Assembly (NCBI GenBank): GCA_973895155.1
Contig: OZ316894.1
Span: 5,518,001-5,582,000 of the forward strand
Length of the DNA stretch: 64,000 nt
Direction: 5' to 3'
Source of the DNA: Marsupella aquatica
Lineage: Eukaryota > Marchantiophyta
Shown: one piece after another, positions 12,661 to 26,170 of the stretch
How positions within the stretch are numbered: position 1 is the stretch's first letter
Layout of the letters: every line of letters begins with the position of its first letter
Position numbers and translations under genes: made by a program
The notes under the pieces: model-generated
Seen by the model: the letters and a program-made list of their open reading frames with translations, nothing else
What the model was told of the DNA's origin: nothing
Databases searched by the model: none

Positions 12661-12827
12661 GTTGTAACTATATGGAAGTCCATTTATGCAAATTCTTCAC
12701 TGAAACTTATCCTCAATATAATTGATCTCCGGCTTATGCGGTGTTAATTATATGGAAGTCCATTAATGCAAATTCTTCACTGAAACTTATCCTCACTATA
12801 ATTGATCCCCCGCTAATGCGGAGTGTG
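12661..12827. repeat. 82-85 bp tandem duplication
   Basis: Two adjacent copies of a unit containing tatatggaagtccatt and attcttcactgaaacttatc, starting at about 12667 and 12749, with few differences. Confidence 0.85.
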
Positions 12828-13039
12828 AAATACAAATTTACTCAATCATGCTGCCGAACATAGGTTTAGCACTATTACTACCCAAGTATTGGTCCTGAAG
12901 CATTCATGTGTTTGCCTCTCTTTTGGGATGGCCTTTAAGGCTTCCCCGACACTTTTTTTTCTGTAGTTTATTGAGATGTGTCATGTTGCCCATTAAGTGT
13001 TTGAGCTGTGACTCTTAGTGACCTACTATGCAGGTGGAC

Positions 13040-13400
13040 CTAACCAGATTTTTCAGTTGTCGGCTCGTTGCTCTCCTGCCTCCCGGTTTGGAGCTTATTG
13101 CCAAGTTGGGCTTTAGTTATTTCCTTGTTGCTTTTATTATTTTCTTGTTTGTGGCCCTTTGCCCGAATCTTATCAGATTTTTCAATTTATTGCTCAGTAG
13201 GGCTTTAATTGTTTTCGTGTTGGTGGCTCTTTGCTCCCCTGCCTTCCGGTGAGGAGCTTATTGCCCAGAAGGGTTTTAGTTTTCTCCTGTTGGCAATTTG
13301 CTCACCTGCCTCCCGGTTTGGGCTTCCTTTACCAGACTTTTCAGTTTATTGCGCAGTGGGGCTTTTAGTCATTCTGCCTGGTTTGGAGCTTCACAATTCT
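13040..13400. repeat. Degenerate tandem repeat with ctgcctcccggtttgg motif
   Basis: Four to five diverged units share ttttcag(t/t)tt, gctc(c/a)cctgcc(t/t)cccggt and gcttattgcccag. The plus strand is open for 106 codons over part of this, which is a by-product of the repeat. Confidence 0.65.
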
Positions 13401-14438
13401 GCCTGGTTTGGAACTTTGGCTCGGAGCTTTTTGTTCTTTGGCAAAAGTCATCTAATTTTTTATATTTCAAAACATGTTTGGTTTATTTTAAGTTACATTT
13501 TTGGATTCTTAAATACAATACTTTTGTAGACTAAAATGAAATCTAAGATGATCAATTGAATATAAAACTATTATAATGAAACCTGGGTTGGGGCTGCGGC
13601 TAGGAGCCTTTTGTTCTTTGGAGCCTTTTGATCTTTGGCATTGTGTTATATACTAAGCTGGACATGAACATGTGAGTCTTCAATCTTCAATTCGAATTTT
13701 CGTTTTTCTCAAAGAATTCTTGAATCGAGGAAAGTGGCCAGGCTGAAAAGTTTGTTGAAACTAACACTCGTAATAAAGGAGCTCACAAGTGCCAACTTGA
13801 ACTATACCTTTAGGGGTGAGGATGACCACCAGACCATGCCCTTGATTTCATGGTGTGGTCCACCCTCACGGACTGGACTCACAAATTGAAAGATCAGATT
13901 CATCATGATTTCAAACAAACAATCAACAAACACAATAGAGGCCTGAACAAGCCAAGAACATAGCCTTCCAGGCCAGTGAAATTATTTCCAAGAATAATTT
14001 CCCTGTCAATGCAATATGACACGTACAGAGCACCAGATGTGGTGAGCTAGAGAGAATGGGCACCTATCCAGAAAAAGGTGCACGAGAATAACAAATGCTC
14101 TTTCACGTGCAGAAAACACTCTTCCTTCGCTAGCTGACTTCCCGTTACCCTGCCCGGTTCTATACAAAAAAACCTGGTGCAGGACATAATGTACAAGGGA
14201 CATGAACATTGTAGCTATGGTAGGGTGGTGACCATTCACGTGATTGAGAACGACCAAGTTTCTTTTGCAGCACAAATTACACCATCTGATGCATTGAGTG
14301 ACAACAAATTAGCGAGCTACTGGCCAAGGTTTGTCGGTCCAATTATTTCACGAGTCACCTCCATTGTGTGCCTACTCGTGCTCTGGTGAAGTTCTGCGGC
14401 GCGCAAAGCCGGGCTGGACACCAACAGCATCAATTAGA

Positions 14439-17400
14439 TTAGGCTCGATTGATTAAAATATGCTGTAAGGAAAGGAAAGTAAATCTTACTTAAATACGAC
14501 CACCTTGAGGTGACGATGGGTTAGGGAACTCGACCACTGATGATGCAGAACTGAAGTAATGAATTCGATTTTTCACGCAGTGTGAACTTACCTGGCGGAG
14601 CTGCGACGAGCTTCCCATCATGGTGGAGGCTGTCAGAGGCCTTCCTAGGTGATTGTTCGGGCTGTTCGTGATGTCCCAGAACGTTCTTTTTCGACAGCTC
14701 GCGAGCTCGTCTGCTTTGGACGGAGAAAAACACTTCGAAGAATTGAATTGAGAAGAGTGAGACTTGGTTGGAGTTTTGGCAGGAGACTTAGGAGTCTGAG
14801 TCCTTGCCATCATCCGTGTCACTCGCGGTGACGTCTTCGTGTCTGGTTTGGGGATACCAGACCGTGACGCCGTGGATGGAAGAGGGCCGGTTTTGCTAGC
14901 AACTTTCGGTGTTACATATCGCCTTGAATTTTCCTGTTGAGCTCCCCTGGAACTTTCTTGGTCAGCACGACTCCCAACTCCAGCCTTGGAATAGGTATTT
15001 TCGGCAGCCCTCTGCTGGAGAATTTTCTCCAAGCACTTAATGGGACTGGGCGCCACATTTTCTCCAGGAAGCGGGGCCTCCGCATTCAAAGATCGACTGA
15101 GGTTGCGAATGATGTCATCTTTGCGTTTGAGCTGCAAAGTATGGTCACGGGTGAGAGCCAATATCGAGGCATTCATCTTCTCCTCTCTTAGAGCGCTGTC
15201 CCGTCTGGTCTTCTCTGCTTCCATCTCCAGCAATTCCACCGTCCTCTGTAGCTCCCAGATCTTCTTCTGTTCCATAGTCTTCGCTTCCCCACGTCTGGAT
15301 AAAGCCTCCACCTGTGGTAGCGGTTCACCAGGGTGTCTTGCAGGAGGTGTGCCTACCATGGGAGTGAAAGGGATAGAGGATGGCGTGGCCTGGGTGGCAT
15401 TCAAACCGTTACTGGACAAGTATTTCTGCTCCAAGCGTGCCAAGTGCAATTTGAGCATTTGGTTCTCTCTCTGCACCTGCGAGAGGAATTTCGCCTGCTC
15501 ATCCTTGGATTCTGGAACCTGCAGCTCTTCTTGCACTTCACATGCCTGAAAACAGCCAAAACGCACAAATCGTCGTTTGAGTTCCATTGACAAATAACAT
15601 TAAGAAAATGCCCAAGACGTTCCACTCTCTATCCCAGAACAATCAAGTTAACATTTTCCCAACTCAAAGCACGCTCGAGACTGACGGCCAACTATAAGAA
15701 AGAAAGGATAGTACTTCGTTTAATCGACGGGACAAGGAAGTTCCTGTATACATCACTGTAGTGTCCAGCACTAGTTTCATCTACACGTCGACTGTTTTGT
15801 TCGTCAGTCTGCTTTATAGGACACTAGTCTAAAGTACCATGTAATGCTTAGTTTAACAACTGCTACCTTCAATTACCGGCGCGAGATGTGTCAGATCACA
15901 AAAGAAACTGCTAAACAGCATGCGCGAATGAATTGAAAACTATGCAGCGGTTTAACGGAGGACGCCCAACCTTTGTACGGATTTCTTTCGCGCGGTCCGC
16001 CCAATGAAGGGTATTCTGAGTTTCTCCAAACGAGCCGTTGCTGGGACTTATGTTGGCTATCATGGCGGTTTCACATGCCCCACCAAGTGAATCCTACATC
16101 ACATACATTCTGATGTCAGCTGATGTTCTAGTTAGCCAGAAACCCAGATAAATTTGAATTGTGTGCAGAGAGGTCGTCTCAGGGAAGGACACGAATGATT
16201 CACAATGCAAAGCACGTCTGATGCAACAATTCTGGAAGCTCCAAAACTGGAGAAGGGGCGGAAGTGGACAGCAAAACCCAGAGTGAGGAAAAGGGTTTGT
16301 TATTAATTCACTTGTATACCTTGAGGAGCTGTGTCAGCTTGGAATTTCTGAACGGAACGTGTTTCTTGCCTTCCACCAGGGCATTGATAACACCGCTCAA
16401 GGCTAGGAGAGAGCGATTAATGTTAGCACCTTCCACAGACCTTACGGTTCGTACGTCGGTAGCCAGAGCTCGCTCTGAACCGGCCAAGTCAATCAAAGAG
16501 AGTTTCCCCACCCGGAGAATTTTTGCCGATTCGTGCTGTATCTTGTACTCAACAATAACCTGCCAAATAAACATTAATGAACTCAGAGCTAGAAACTGCA
16601 CATGTTGGTCTGGTCATCGTAAGGAAGGTTCCAGAAGTTTTCAGTCCACAAATACAGACTCAAAAAGAAATCTCGTAGAAAATTTGCCAACGGTAAATTC
16701 AACGCGTAGTCCGGATTCTGCTACAACAACGTTCCGCAGGAGTTCTAGATATGCTAATTTGTATTCATTGAGACGATAAAAAGCACTGGGTCGGTCACAG
16801 CTCCAATTTCATCTAGAGATTAGAGAAACTCATAAACGAAAACGCTTCACAGGACGCTGGGGAAAACTAGGGGAAGGCCAACGGAACGGCATTAGACCTG
16901 AAGAATTGCATGTGATCGAGAGGAAGTCTCGTTCGCTCTTGTTGCCTCCGTTTGTCGATTGGAGTTGCCCTTGTGAAGCAACGTCATGATCTGCACAAGC
17001 AGCATATGTCAATGTCGGGGCGTGCCACCTTCCTTATAACTGAAGACACGTACTAAGGAATTAGGAAGAAATTACCTCATCAGCTGAACACGCCTGATAT
17101 TGTGTGAGACCGGCAGCCACAATGCCCTGCACAGCGAATATCATAATTTATCGCTGATTAGCTACAGTTTTTGATTGGGCAGATCGGAACAACTGCTTGA
17201 AGGAGGATGAAATATAGAAATATTGAAGAGAGGGCAGAAAAAAGGTACCAGTCTACTGTCTTCACGCAGGACGAGCGGACGGCCTGGAGATAGCAAGTCG
17301 CGCACACTTTCATTGTAGACTTCGAGGTAGGAAAGTCGGACCGCATGCTCACCTTCCGGACTTCTCTGCTTCAACTTCGCGAAAAGGTCCTTCAGCGCCA

Positions 17401-19417
17401 GTACCATCACTCCGGGATGGTGCACTGTACCCAGCATTGTGTGCGTCTTGCCTGCTCCTGTGGCCCCATAGCAGAATACTGAGGCGTTTCTCCCTTCTAG
17501 CACTCCTTGTACCAAATTGGCCGTGCTGCATTTTAGACGCAAAAGAGATGAGACTCAGGATGAAAGGATCTGAGGTCCGCCCTCGTCTACAAATGAATTC
17601 GCATAAGCTTTAGGCAAGGATCTGTACGAAATTAGAAGCCGATCTAGCCCAGGTTGTACTACCAAATCCTGGTCTACATGAACACGCAAGGACGACCAGG
17701 CCAGAAAGACCGACTCTGCTGACCAATCTCTAATACAATCGAACTAATCATAACGCACCCAATTAGCACAATTGAACCCGCATTGAGTATCTCTTCATAG
17801 AAAACGAAGGTCTCATTGTAAACACGCTATCAGTCATTAATCCCCAGCGATCTGTGAGACTACTGCGTTATAAACTCCATTATTTCGTTGGAATTTAGTG
17901 ATAATTTATGAGGAAATTACACCCCTACCGAGGTCTACTCTGTACATTTTCTTTCCTCCAAGAAATCGCCAATTACATCTTACAACCATTGCTCTCAATC
18001 CGAGGTTAAAGCGCTTTAGTCCAACTTCTAAGTTGTTTTGGAGTCTGCTAGGGAAGATGAAACTTGTTGGGTGTCCAGCTCATGACGAAATGGTGTTCAC
18101 ACGACAGACAGTACTCCTCTAACTTTGGTAACGAATTTAAAAGTCACTTGTAAGCCAGTAACTATTCGTTGACGAACATCAGTTGCAACGATGCTAAGGG
18201 GAATGCCATCCAGAACATTTCTGACATATCTTGCGAGTGAAGTTTCACCCCAAAGCCCGGTATTCTCCTGAATGAGTGAGCAATAAATCGCAGTAATAGA
18301 CCATACTGCCTCAGAGCACAGGGAGTTACCTGGGTTCTGTTTAAGATCTTCCATTCTCTGATAAGTCATGACAGGGCATTTACTAGAAAGAAGTTGGTGA
18401 GGAAAGGCCTGTGCTCTCAGAGATAAACAGCATACAGTAGCAGAACTTCACTAGAACAAATCAAGGTGGTGAGATGGACAGGACAGACAATCACCTGGTG
18501 TTATAGATCTCCTGCTGGGAGGTGTTGTCGGGAAACGCAGCATCAAAAGCAAAATGTCTTCCCCGCAGCCTTTTCAACCTCAAATAGTCGGTCTCCAAAG
18601 CCATCTCCGTCAGATACACATCCCGGTTGTTGTCGACCTTGATACAGCTCCTCGCCCCCGATTCCTTCTCCTTTTTCGACATCGGACGGAGCCTCACGTA
18701 CACCATAATCCTCGACCCAGAACCCTCATCCCCTCCCCTCTCCATATCCTCATGTACCTGCCTCGCTCTTATTCCTCCCACCATAGAATTCTTGAGTACA
18801 GACATTGGCTCTGACACACCTTTCCCCTTCAATGCAGTAGCATTGCCTATACTAGACCGCCTTGACGTAGCTGCACCGACTCGGGTCCCTGCAGCACCTC
18901 CACGGACTGTTGTAGACACTGCTCTATCAGGACCAACCTTCCCAGCTGGATCATTGTTTTCCTTCACGTAGTTGTAAGCTCCGAGGACTTCATTACTCAA
19001 CATATGGGACACTTTAGGAGTCACAACGTCCATGTCCATAGAAGATGATGACACTGAGCTTTTGGCTTGCTCAATGGCCAGGAGAGAGGTTCTTCTCAGC
19101 CCACTGGTTGAAGGTCGAGCTCTGGGAGGCTGCTGACTAGTGCTACTCTCCTGTGATTGCCGTTTGGAAAGAGTTTTCACACGGGGGGTGAGGAGGCCGA
19201 CGCTCGCATGGCTCGAGTTCCTCACCTCCTTCATTGCGGAGTTAGAAAAGGGAGCATACTTCTCTCTGGTCCGAGTTTGAGAGCGAGTTACACGTCCTTC
19301 AGTCGCTGGCGGGTCTACCTGCATGGGATCCATCGTGTTCCTGTTGCCTCTGGGAGTTTGCTCGACCAGCTCCCTCATCCGGGGAGCTCTATTTGCTGTC
19401 CACCCTACCTGTGGCAT
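14439..19417 (-). CDS. KIN8A: Kinesin-8 motor protein, KIN-8A type (8 exons, ~894 aa)
   Basis: Exons, 5' to 3' on the minus strand: 19417-18495, 17525-17249, 17126-17076, 16990-16898, 16559-16320, 16093-15971, 15545-14592 and probably 14462-14439. Residues 1-234 form a low-complexity Ser/Thr/Arg-rich N-terminal extension. The motor domain starts at about 235 ([12 protein letters not shown]). The P-loop GATGAGKT is at 328-335, switch I NETSSRSH at 437-444 and switch II DLAGSER at 472-478. The neck ends near 569 at [13 protein letters not shown] coiled coil of about 130 residues and a basic Ser/Pro-rich tail follow, the tail carrying KRTFWDITN. The wording of the motor ([31 protein letters not shown]) matches plant KIN-8A rather than KIN-8B. 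Kinesin-8 motors walk to microtubule plus ends and limit their length. The last exon is uncertain: acceptor 14463 adds 7 residues, whereas acceptor 14548 would add FCIISGRVP and stop at 14521. Confidence 0.93.
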
Positions 19418-20620
19418 GTTGTTCCTTTCCCTCGTTCCTCAGATTATAAACTATGCTACAATTTTCTTTCCGCTTGCTCCACAGCATCGCCGAACCTCTC
19501 TTGAGTTCTAATCCCGTCGCGATCTTTCTTCTACGTTCCTCGATTCTTCCCATTCAACAACAAATGCAGAGAGGCTCTAAACTAGGCACGAGCCTCGAAG
19601 GACCAGCCTGCAACGTTCCAACACATGACAGCTAGCTCTTCGTCAGTCCTGCACACGGTTTTTGCCCCAGACACAGAGCCACTTGTTCTCCTCACCACAG
19701 CCTTGAAAAGATGCAGCGCCACCGCAAATTCCGCTCACTCACTCTCCAAGCTGATGCTGCATCAAAATCGTTTGAAAAGCTACTTTACCTTTTCTAGTAA
19801 ACACTCCCGAAACGAAAACGGTGTTCCGTTGCAATGGGAGTCACTAAAGTTTGCCTGCAGATGATGCAGGTACGAAGCAAAAGCAAATCCTCTCGTACTG
19901 CAAAGAAGCCTTGTCACACGCACTACGCGCTGCTCTCTCTCTCCCAGCTGTAACTCAAAACCTAACCTCCCTAAAAACCACTTTCCTCTTCCATCACTAA
20001 GCGCAGAATCTCAGCTCCGTTGCAATGCAGGCCCCGAACTTTCACACTCTCTCCCCTCTCAACTCAAGCTGCACTTAAACCACAATTCGTAGCTCGATCG
20101 ACCCGCCTCGCCGAAAATTCCCTCCCTGAAGATCCGACTCCAAACTCGCTTCTGAGCCAACACTGCAAGAGTGCAAGAAGAGCAAGAACTCGATGCTGAC
20201 CGTAATAATAAAATCTACGGGGGCATAACGCCGTACCGTGTCTCCACTCAATTCTCTCTCGGGGGACCGAGTCACCGAGACCTCGACGAGGCAGTCTATT
20301 CGCATCCGAGGCCCGACCTCCTCCGTCGAAGAAACACGTATCGACCGTGAAATTACTTTCACTTCACCTCGCCATTCAGTCCGCAGCAACCAGCATTAAC
20401 TCCGTCCACACGCGCAGTCTCCTCACCTTCGTTATCGCATCTCCTCGCCTCCTCTCCTCAGTCCTCTCTCCCCCAACAAAAGCGGACACGCTTGCTCGAG
20501 ACTCCCCTCCACTCTCCTCCATTGCACCACTGAGCTTCAGCTCACCTACAAAAGTTGTTCACAGATGCCCATGGGCCATCTTGATGGTCCGCACGAGAGC
20601 TCGGATGCATTATTATTAAA
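19418..20620 (-). promoter_or_regulatory. Likely 5' leader and promoter region of KIN-8A
   Basis: No gene is supported here. The minus strand upstream of the kinesin ATG is purine-rich for about 1.1 kb (on the plus strand, runs such as cctcctctcctcagtcctct). This is common in plant 5' leaders. No TATA box or initiator could be assigned, and the transcription start is not determined. Short open frames on either strand have no recognisable content. Confidence 0.4.
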
Positions 20621-20716
20621 TTCTTCTTCCATTGGGCAAGCGCATCGGGCCGTGTGGTAGTGCGCCTGCCCTCGAAAGGCAAATGAACGAAAGTCCCTTT
20701 TGCCATCTCCAATCAT

Positions 20717-20810
20717 TCATCGAGCTCCTCTGCCTCCTTTTCCTCTGCCTCTCCATCCTCTGCCTCTCCATACTCTGCCTCTGCTCTACTCTACTCTGCT
20801 GTGCTGTCTC
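20717..20810. repeat. CT-rich simple repeat
   Basis: A run of imperfect ctctgcctctc/cctctgcctcc units covers about 90 bp. It leaves the plus strand open in two frames by composition only. Confidence 0.8.
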
Positions 20811-21075
20811 CCTGCCACACTTCCTGTCAGTTCAGTTTACCGTTGGAAGTGTGGAGTGTCTCTCTGTGAGACAAACAACATTTGAATTTTCGCTCACCGC
20901 CCCCAGAACCGGCCGGGTTTCGGCTCCGGTGGTACAAACCAACAGGCCAGTTCACCGGGTCGGGTCACCGGATGGGAACTTGGGTCAGGGAACTTGGGTC
21001 AGGTTAGTGTTGGAGTTGATGTACCACTCGTCGAGCTACGAGTTTCTCTGGCAGGTGGGCTTTCGCCACGTAGTG

Positions 21076-21210
21076 TGACGGTCGAATGATTTAATTGTCG
21101 GAAGAGAAAACTCGGATTTATTATTAGGGGGTCTCAAATGAGCGTGACGGTCTAATTGATTTACAGGTGGGACAGAGAAAAGTCGGATTTATTAGGGGGC
21201 TCAAATATCC
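21076..21210. repeat. ~67-bp direct repeat pair
   Basis: Two copies of gtgacggtc.aat(t/g)gattta...gagaaaa(g/c)tcggatttatta, the first near 21076-21140 and the second near 21143-21210. Each ends in a ggggg(t)ctcaaat motif. Confidence 0.8.
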
Positions 21211-21460
21211 CCTATGAATCCTGATTTTGCCTGAATTAGGTGTGGAATGGGCACAAGGAATATATATGTAGGGCACTATGGGGAGGGTGGTCTGCTCAGT
21301 AGGGCTGTGGATTTGATCATTACCCGTGGTCAGCTCCACTCAGATGTCAGGAAAATTTTGGAAAGACTAGATGTTGCACAACAAATTAACAATGGTAGAG
21401 ATAGGATTGAGGAAGTGTGACAGCTGCCACCAGCGAAGTATTTCAGTAAATCTAAAAATT

Positions 21461-21714
21461 TTAAGTACAAAAGACTGACGCCACTTTGTTGGGAAGAGGG
21501 AGCACTTTTGGCATTTTACCTCTTCCTGCAAGCTTTCGTCCCAAGAGGATCTTTGAGACCCCCTATTAGTGTTACATCGTTGGTCATCAAAAGTTTTTAA
21601 TTACAAAAGACTGAGGCCACTTTGTTGGGAAGAGGGAGCACTTTTGGCATTTTGCCTCTTTCCTGCAAGCTTTCGTCCCCAGAGGATCTTTGAGACCCCC
21701 TATTAGTGTTACAT
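21461..21714. repeat. ~116-bp direct repeat pair
   Basis: Copies at about 21461-21576 and 21598-21714 share aaaagactga(c/g)gccactttg, agggagcacttttggcatttt and gagaccccctattagtgtta. The separation is about 20 bp. Confidence 0.88.
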
Positions 21715-22867
21715 GTTTTGTCTCATATTACTCAAACTAGCTCAAATGCCTGTGCAAACCTGAAAAAGAAAGATTCTCCAACTATCAGATTTTAGTCTTA
21801 TCAGATACATTCTCTAATTCTAGCCCGTAGCCTCACTATACCTAACAGACTATGAAGCGTAGGACCAAAATTTGAATGCTGTGGAGTGACTGACCTCACA
21901 AATGCATCAATGCCCTTCAGAAACATGGTTGAATTTGGAAATTTGATGACCTTGACTTAATCTGCAGGTGGTGTTGTGACCGGTCTCAAATCAAAAATCC
22001 CCTGGTTTAAGTTTGCGCAAACTCGGGTTTCATACAGGGTCATGGATGGAGATTTCCCGCTGCAGCTGACCAGACCAAAATGGGTAACTACAGGTTTGGA
22101 ATGCCCTGATAGTACTTACCCCCCCCCCCCCCCCCACGGTACACTTCACACCCACACTTTGCCCTCTTGTGGGGTGTTGAGGAAGAATTGATCCTGAGAG
22201 CAATGGATAACCAGTCACAATCTCCTGGCCAGAAGTACCTGAGTATTTTCAAGTACTTTTAGGAGGCTTGATTATTTATTTACTTGAGGAGGTTTATGTT
22301 CTAATAGAATAGATCAGCACTTTTGACCAAAGACCGAACAAATGTATGTAAAATTCAAAAAACTAAGTAGCCATATGAAATAGGTGTAAAATGGAAAAAA
22401 TAACATTAAGCTGCGGTAGTAAATCTCAAAGGTCGTCCTGGGTAACGAAGGGTACTGTAGTCTTGCAGCTTTCCTTTTCCCTTAACTTCATACTTCTGTA
22501 TTATTGGAGGCTTATGGGATTCTACGCCTTTCCAAATGGCAGCTCAACGAATTTACTCGTGGTTGCGGTTCTTGTCACCAATAATACTGGAAGATTAATT
22601 ACATTTTGGATTTTCGTCTTTCTGCATGAACTTTTCTTTCTCGTTGAACAAACACGGTTTTCTTTTTTGTCACCTTAGAAGCTTTGACATTGATGACTAG
22701 AATTCTGTATTAACGCTTCAAGTTGTTGCCTTCAACAATTCAACTCGTCCTACTGTTTTCCAAGATTGATGAAGAGCATAAATGTTTGACCATACATTGT
22801 GAGCACCTCGTCAAACATCTGAGCACCTCATGGAGGTATTTCCTTGAAGGGACCCCAAAGTGAAAAG

Positions 22868-23020
22868 TGTTATTTGATGTGACCCTTAAAGTTTTGGGTA
22901 TATTTTTATTTGACGTGACCCTTAAAGTTTTGGGTATATTGATCACTCAGGAGTTTTAAGTATATTGTTATTTGATGTGACCCTTAAATTTTTGGGTATA
23001 TTGATCACTCAGGGGTCCTA
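22868..23020. repeat. Tandem repeat with tgacccttaaa(g)ttttgggtatatt
   Basis: Three units of 40-60 bp contain tttga(t/c)gtgacccttaaa followed by tttgggtatatt, at about 22872, 22912 and 22973. A shared block, gatcactcagg, follows two of them. Confidence 0.85.
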
Positions 23021-25755
23021 TCAAGTAATAGTTTTCATTTTGGGGTCTCATCAAGCAAATCTCCACCTAGTCAAACTTTGTGATTTGTAAGAGTAAATTC
23101 AATGTAAGGCACAAGTTTGCAGGGATCTGCATTGCAAAATTGACTTCTAGATTGAAATAGCTGAAGAATTTAAAAATTATGTACAGGGAAGACTAACATT
23201 AGATTTCACCTGCTTTGCAGTACTGAAAGTTGGGATTATTTGACTATGGAATGAAATTTCTTTTGTGTCACCATTTGTTGGCTTTTACGTTTTCAACAGT
23301 CTGCCGCTCACCAATTTGATTTCCGTGTTGTGCTCTGCCACTGCCTCAATCTCTATGTATGCAATCTTTTCACACCATAGATCTTACTTCATAATAAAGG
23401 CTATGAGATGAGTTTTGATCAGAGCAAAGCTACAGGGACATGATTACAATCTAGCAACGTTTTGCTAGATTCTAGTACTCTAAACAGTCTTTGTCACTAT
23501 TGGCAAAAATCCCTATCTTTTTTGTCTACTGTCAACCAGTACCCTACTTAGCCAAAGATTCCCTTAGCCAAAATTTGATGGTTATCCTTTCATCTAGGGT
23601 CATCTGATGGTCAGAAATTAATCTAGGAAAATTAGATAAGGAAAATATGTAGCATGTTCTCCTTCACACACGGTGAAATTGACCAGACTGGCAAAAACCA
23701 AAAATTTACGCTCATCACAACCCCCTCAACATCTGTCTCTTGGTGGAACAACAAAAGAAAGTGAGCTCTCCATGACTGTTTTGTGGACAGAGGTTAACAT
23801 CTACTACTATCCAGTATCGATCCCTTTGTAAATAACTGAACACTTCTCAGACAACAAATTGAACGAGCAAACTAGCAGTAGCTCACTTGGCATAGTGGAT
23901 CATATGTGACAGAGCAGTTGTGACTATTGTATCTAGACTGGATCCCCAACAGCTTAGATAACCTGGCTACTCGTTTAAGGGCTATGAAGTTACCACCAGG
24001 GGTTTTTTATTCATTACAAAAACAAAAGCAATATGCTCATGTTGAATTGATGCACAATGGGTTAGCTATTAGTTATCCAATCTGGACTTTTGAATTTTCC
24101 ATCTTTTTTCTTCAGCTTTATTTGGGTTGGATCTAAACTTCAATGAATTAGGACAACGGTGACCAGGTTCCACAGACGAGTAGACCTTAGAAGTCTACAA
24201 ATATTTCAAATCTCACAACAATGTCAGTAGCATTGCTACCCATCTACTTCAGTCCTTGAACTTGAAACTGAAGGATTTGTATTGCTCAATCAAATTAATA
24301 TCAGAGGCAGGGATTGAATGGATGCAAATTGTGCGTGATTTTCTTGATGATGCACAGCGTCCTTCAATAGTCAATAGTACTCTTACACTCAAAAAGGAGT
24401 CAAAACCAGGGTTGGTATATGTCATGGTAAACGTGCTCATCTTGTTCATCAATTTTTCAATCATGTGCTAGCCATCTAGGCTTAAGTTGTCAACAGCAAT
24501 AGAAGAGACTAGTCTAGATACCAATGTATATGGACAGGTAAAGCTCTCTGTACCCAGACTCCCCAATCACCATCCCAAATTGGGTCCAAACCACAGGTGC
24601 AGTCTACATAAGTAGACACAATGTTACCAGAGAGACTGCCTTTGCCTTCACTCTGTGGAGTAGGCCATGAATGGTAGACGATGATGGTGAACATAGTGAT
24701 TGAAGATTAATTAATGTCTAAGTAGTGAAAATGACTAATAATTTGCAATTGAAACCTAGACTCTGGAGCTTACAGTCTAGAGTTAAGCCTCTAGACAGCT
24801 ACTCTCTATTGGTAGCAACTTTTGGGTGAGGCAACAGGTGGAAAGGCAACTGTGGATGAGCTGAGCTTTAGCAGACAGGCTAGTTTATTGAAAAAACTGT
24901 TTCCCAATAACACATTCATTGTCTGTGGATAAAATGCCTTCAATCACACCAAATAAGTTGTTCAAGTAAACTCAAGAAGTTGGTGCTTACAGCCAAGATT
25001 CTAAACAATGAGAGATCATTTTCAACCAGATCATGCAACTTACCCTTGGCTCAGGTACAATTTTGATGGATTTCTGGCATATGACAATGTTGAAGGACAA
25101 TCCCCCTTATTGTAGGAACCAAAACATTCCTCTCAGCAAACTCAGCAAATTAACGCAACCCTCCCCTTTGCTATTTCAATGTGCCTTGTATCTTTATTAC
25201 GTCTACATGTCTTTGACTTGGTCTACCCCACCCTTACGTCATAGGCCAACCCACTTGTCTTTGTGAGGTGTCTTTGGAACTGTGAGGGTGTTCAAATTAA
25301 TAACTAGACATTGTCATGAGAGTAAGAGGGTAAGGGTCCAACCTTGGCAACAAATTAACTACTCCAAGTAGTATCAATGATCCAAAATCCTTAGTTACGG
25401 ACCCCCATGAGAGGTCCCTTGCAAATTCCTTGCCACAAGGTTATGCCACATCAGCACAACCAGACACAAACAGGAAAGATCTTATTTTTGACAATAACAA
25501 AAATGCACATTCATGTTGTGGCAAAAGCAATGTAATTTTTGGGGCACCATGCCATAAATATTAAGCATAAAAAATAGAATACAAAAGAAGAGACATCATT
25601 CAGTAAAATAAAGTTACCATTTTGATGATGTTTGTCAATGATATATCAGTGTTTTACATCAAAATGCTTGTATTTTTTAGTTGTTCAAGTTTGAAAAAAC
25701 CAGTCGATAAAAATGTACATAGTTAGAAACCCTTTGGCTCCACATTGTAAAACTA

Positions 25756-26170
25756 AAAATAATGAATCTCCTTAGTACTTATGCAATCTGTCAATGTCAC
25801 ACTCATTGGAAAGCTTTAGTAAAATTAGAAACTCATCATCTCCTTAGTACTTAACAAAATCTATCAATATTAGGTTCATTGGAAAGCTAGAGAAATTTGG
25901 ATACCCATGATCTCTCTAATTCTTGACGAATACTCCCAATGTCACACATTAGAAAACTAGAGAGATTGAAAACCTCATGATCTCTTTAGTACCGTGAAAA
26001 AATCTGACATGAAATTTGTTAATGTTGGACTCAATGTTGAAAAGCTAAAAGAATTCATGAACTCATGATCAAAATTTCTTACTATCACACTCATTGGAAA
26101 GTCAAAGAAATTCAAAAACTCATTTGAAATTTGACAAAATTTGTCAATCTGAGGCTCATTGGAAACTCTT
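25756..26170. repeat. ~75-bp degenerate tandem repeat
   Basis: Five or six diverged units carry gtcacactcattggaaagct, an aa.ctcatgatctc..tagta block and a gtcaat spacer. The unit length varies between about 65 and 85 bp. Confidence 0.7.

Larger units (their letters stand above)
10683..14438. other. Intergenic region between ABCG copy 1 and KIN-8A
   Basis: The first ~300 bp is the duplicated ABCG 3' flank. The rest shows no credible gene. It contains a short tandem motif atggggcataagcacctt near 11753-11800, an 82-bp tandem duplication at 12661-12827, and a degenerate GC-rich repeat at 13040-13400. Short open frames have no recognisable content. Both neighbouring genes are transcribed toward this region, so it should hold two transcript ends. 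Confidence 0.5.

Noticed and set aside
15040-15549. 169-codon plus-strand frame
   Set aside because: It lies antisense to KIN-8A exon 7, whose coiled-coil sequence is well supported.
20632-21078. 148-codon frame
   Set aside because: Its first half is a CT-rich simple repeat, and the rest has no gene-like features.
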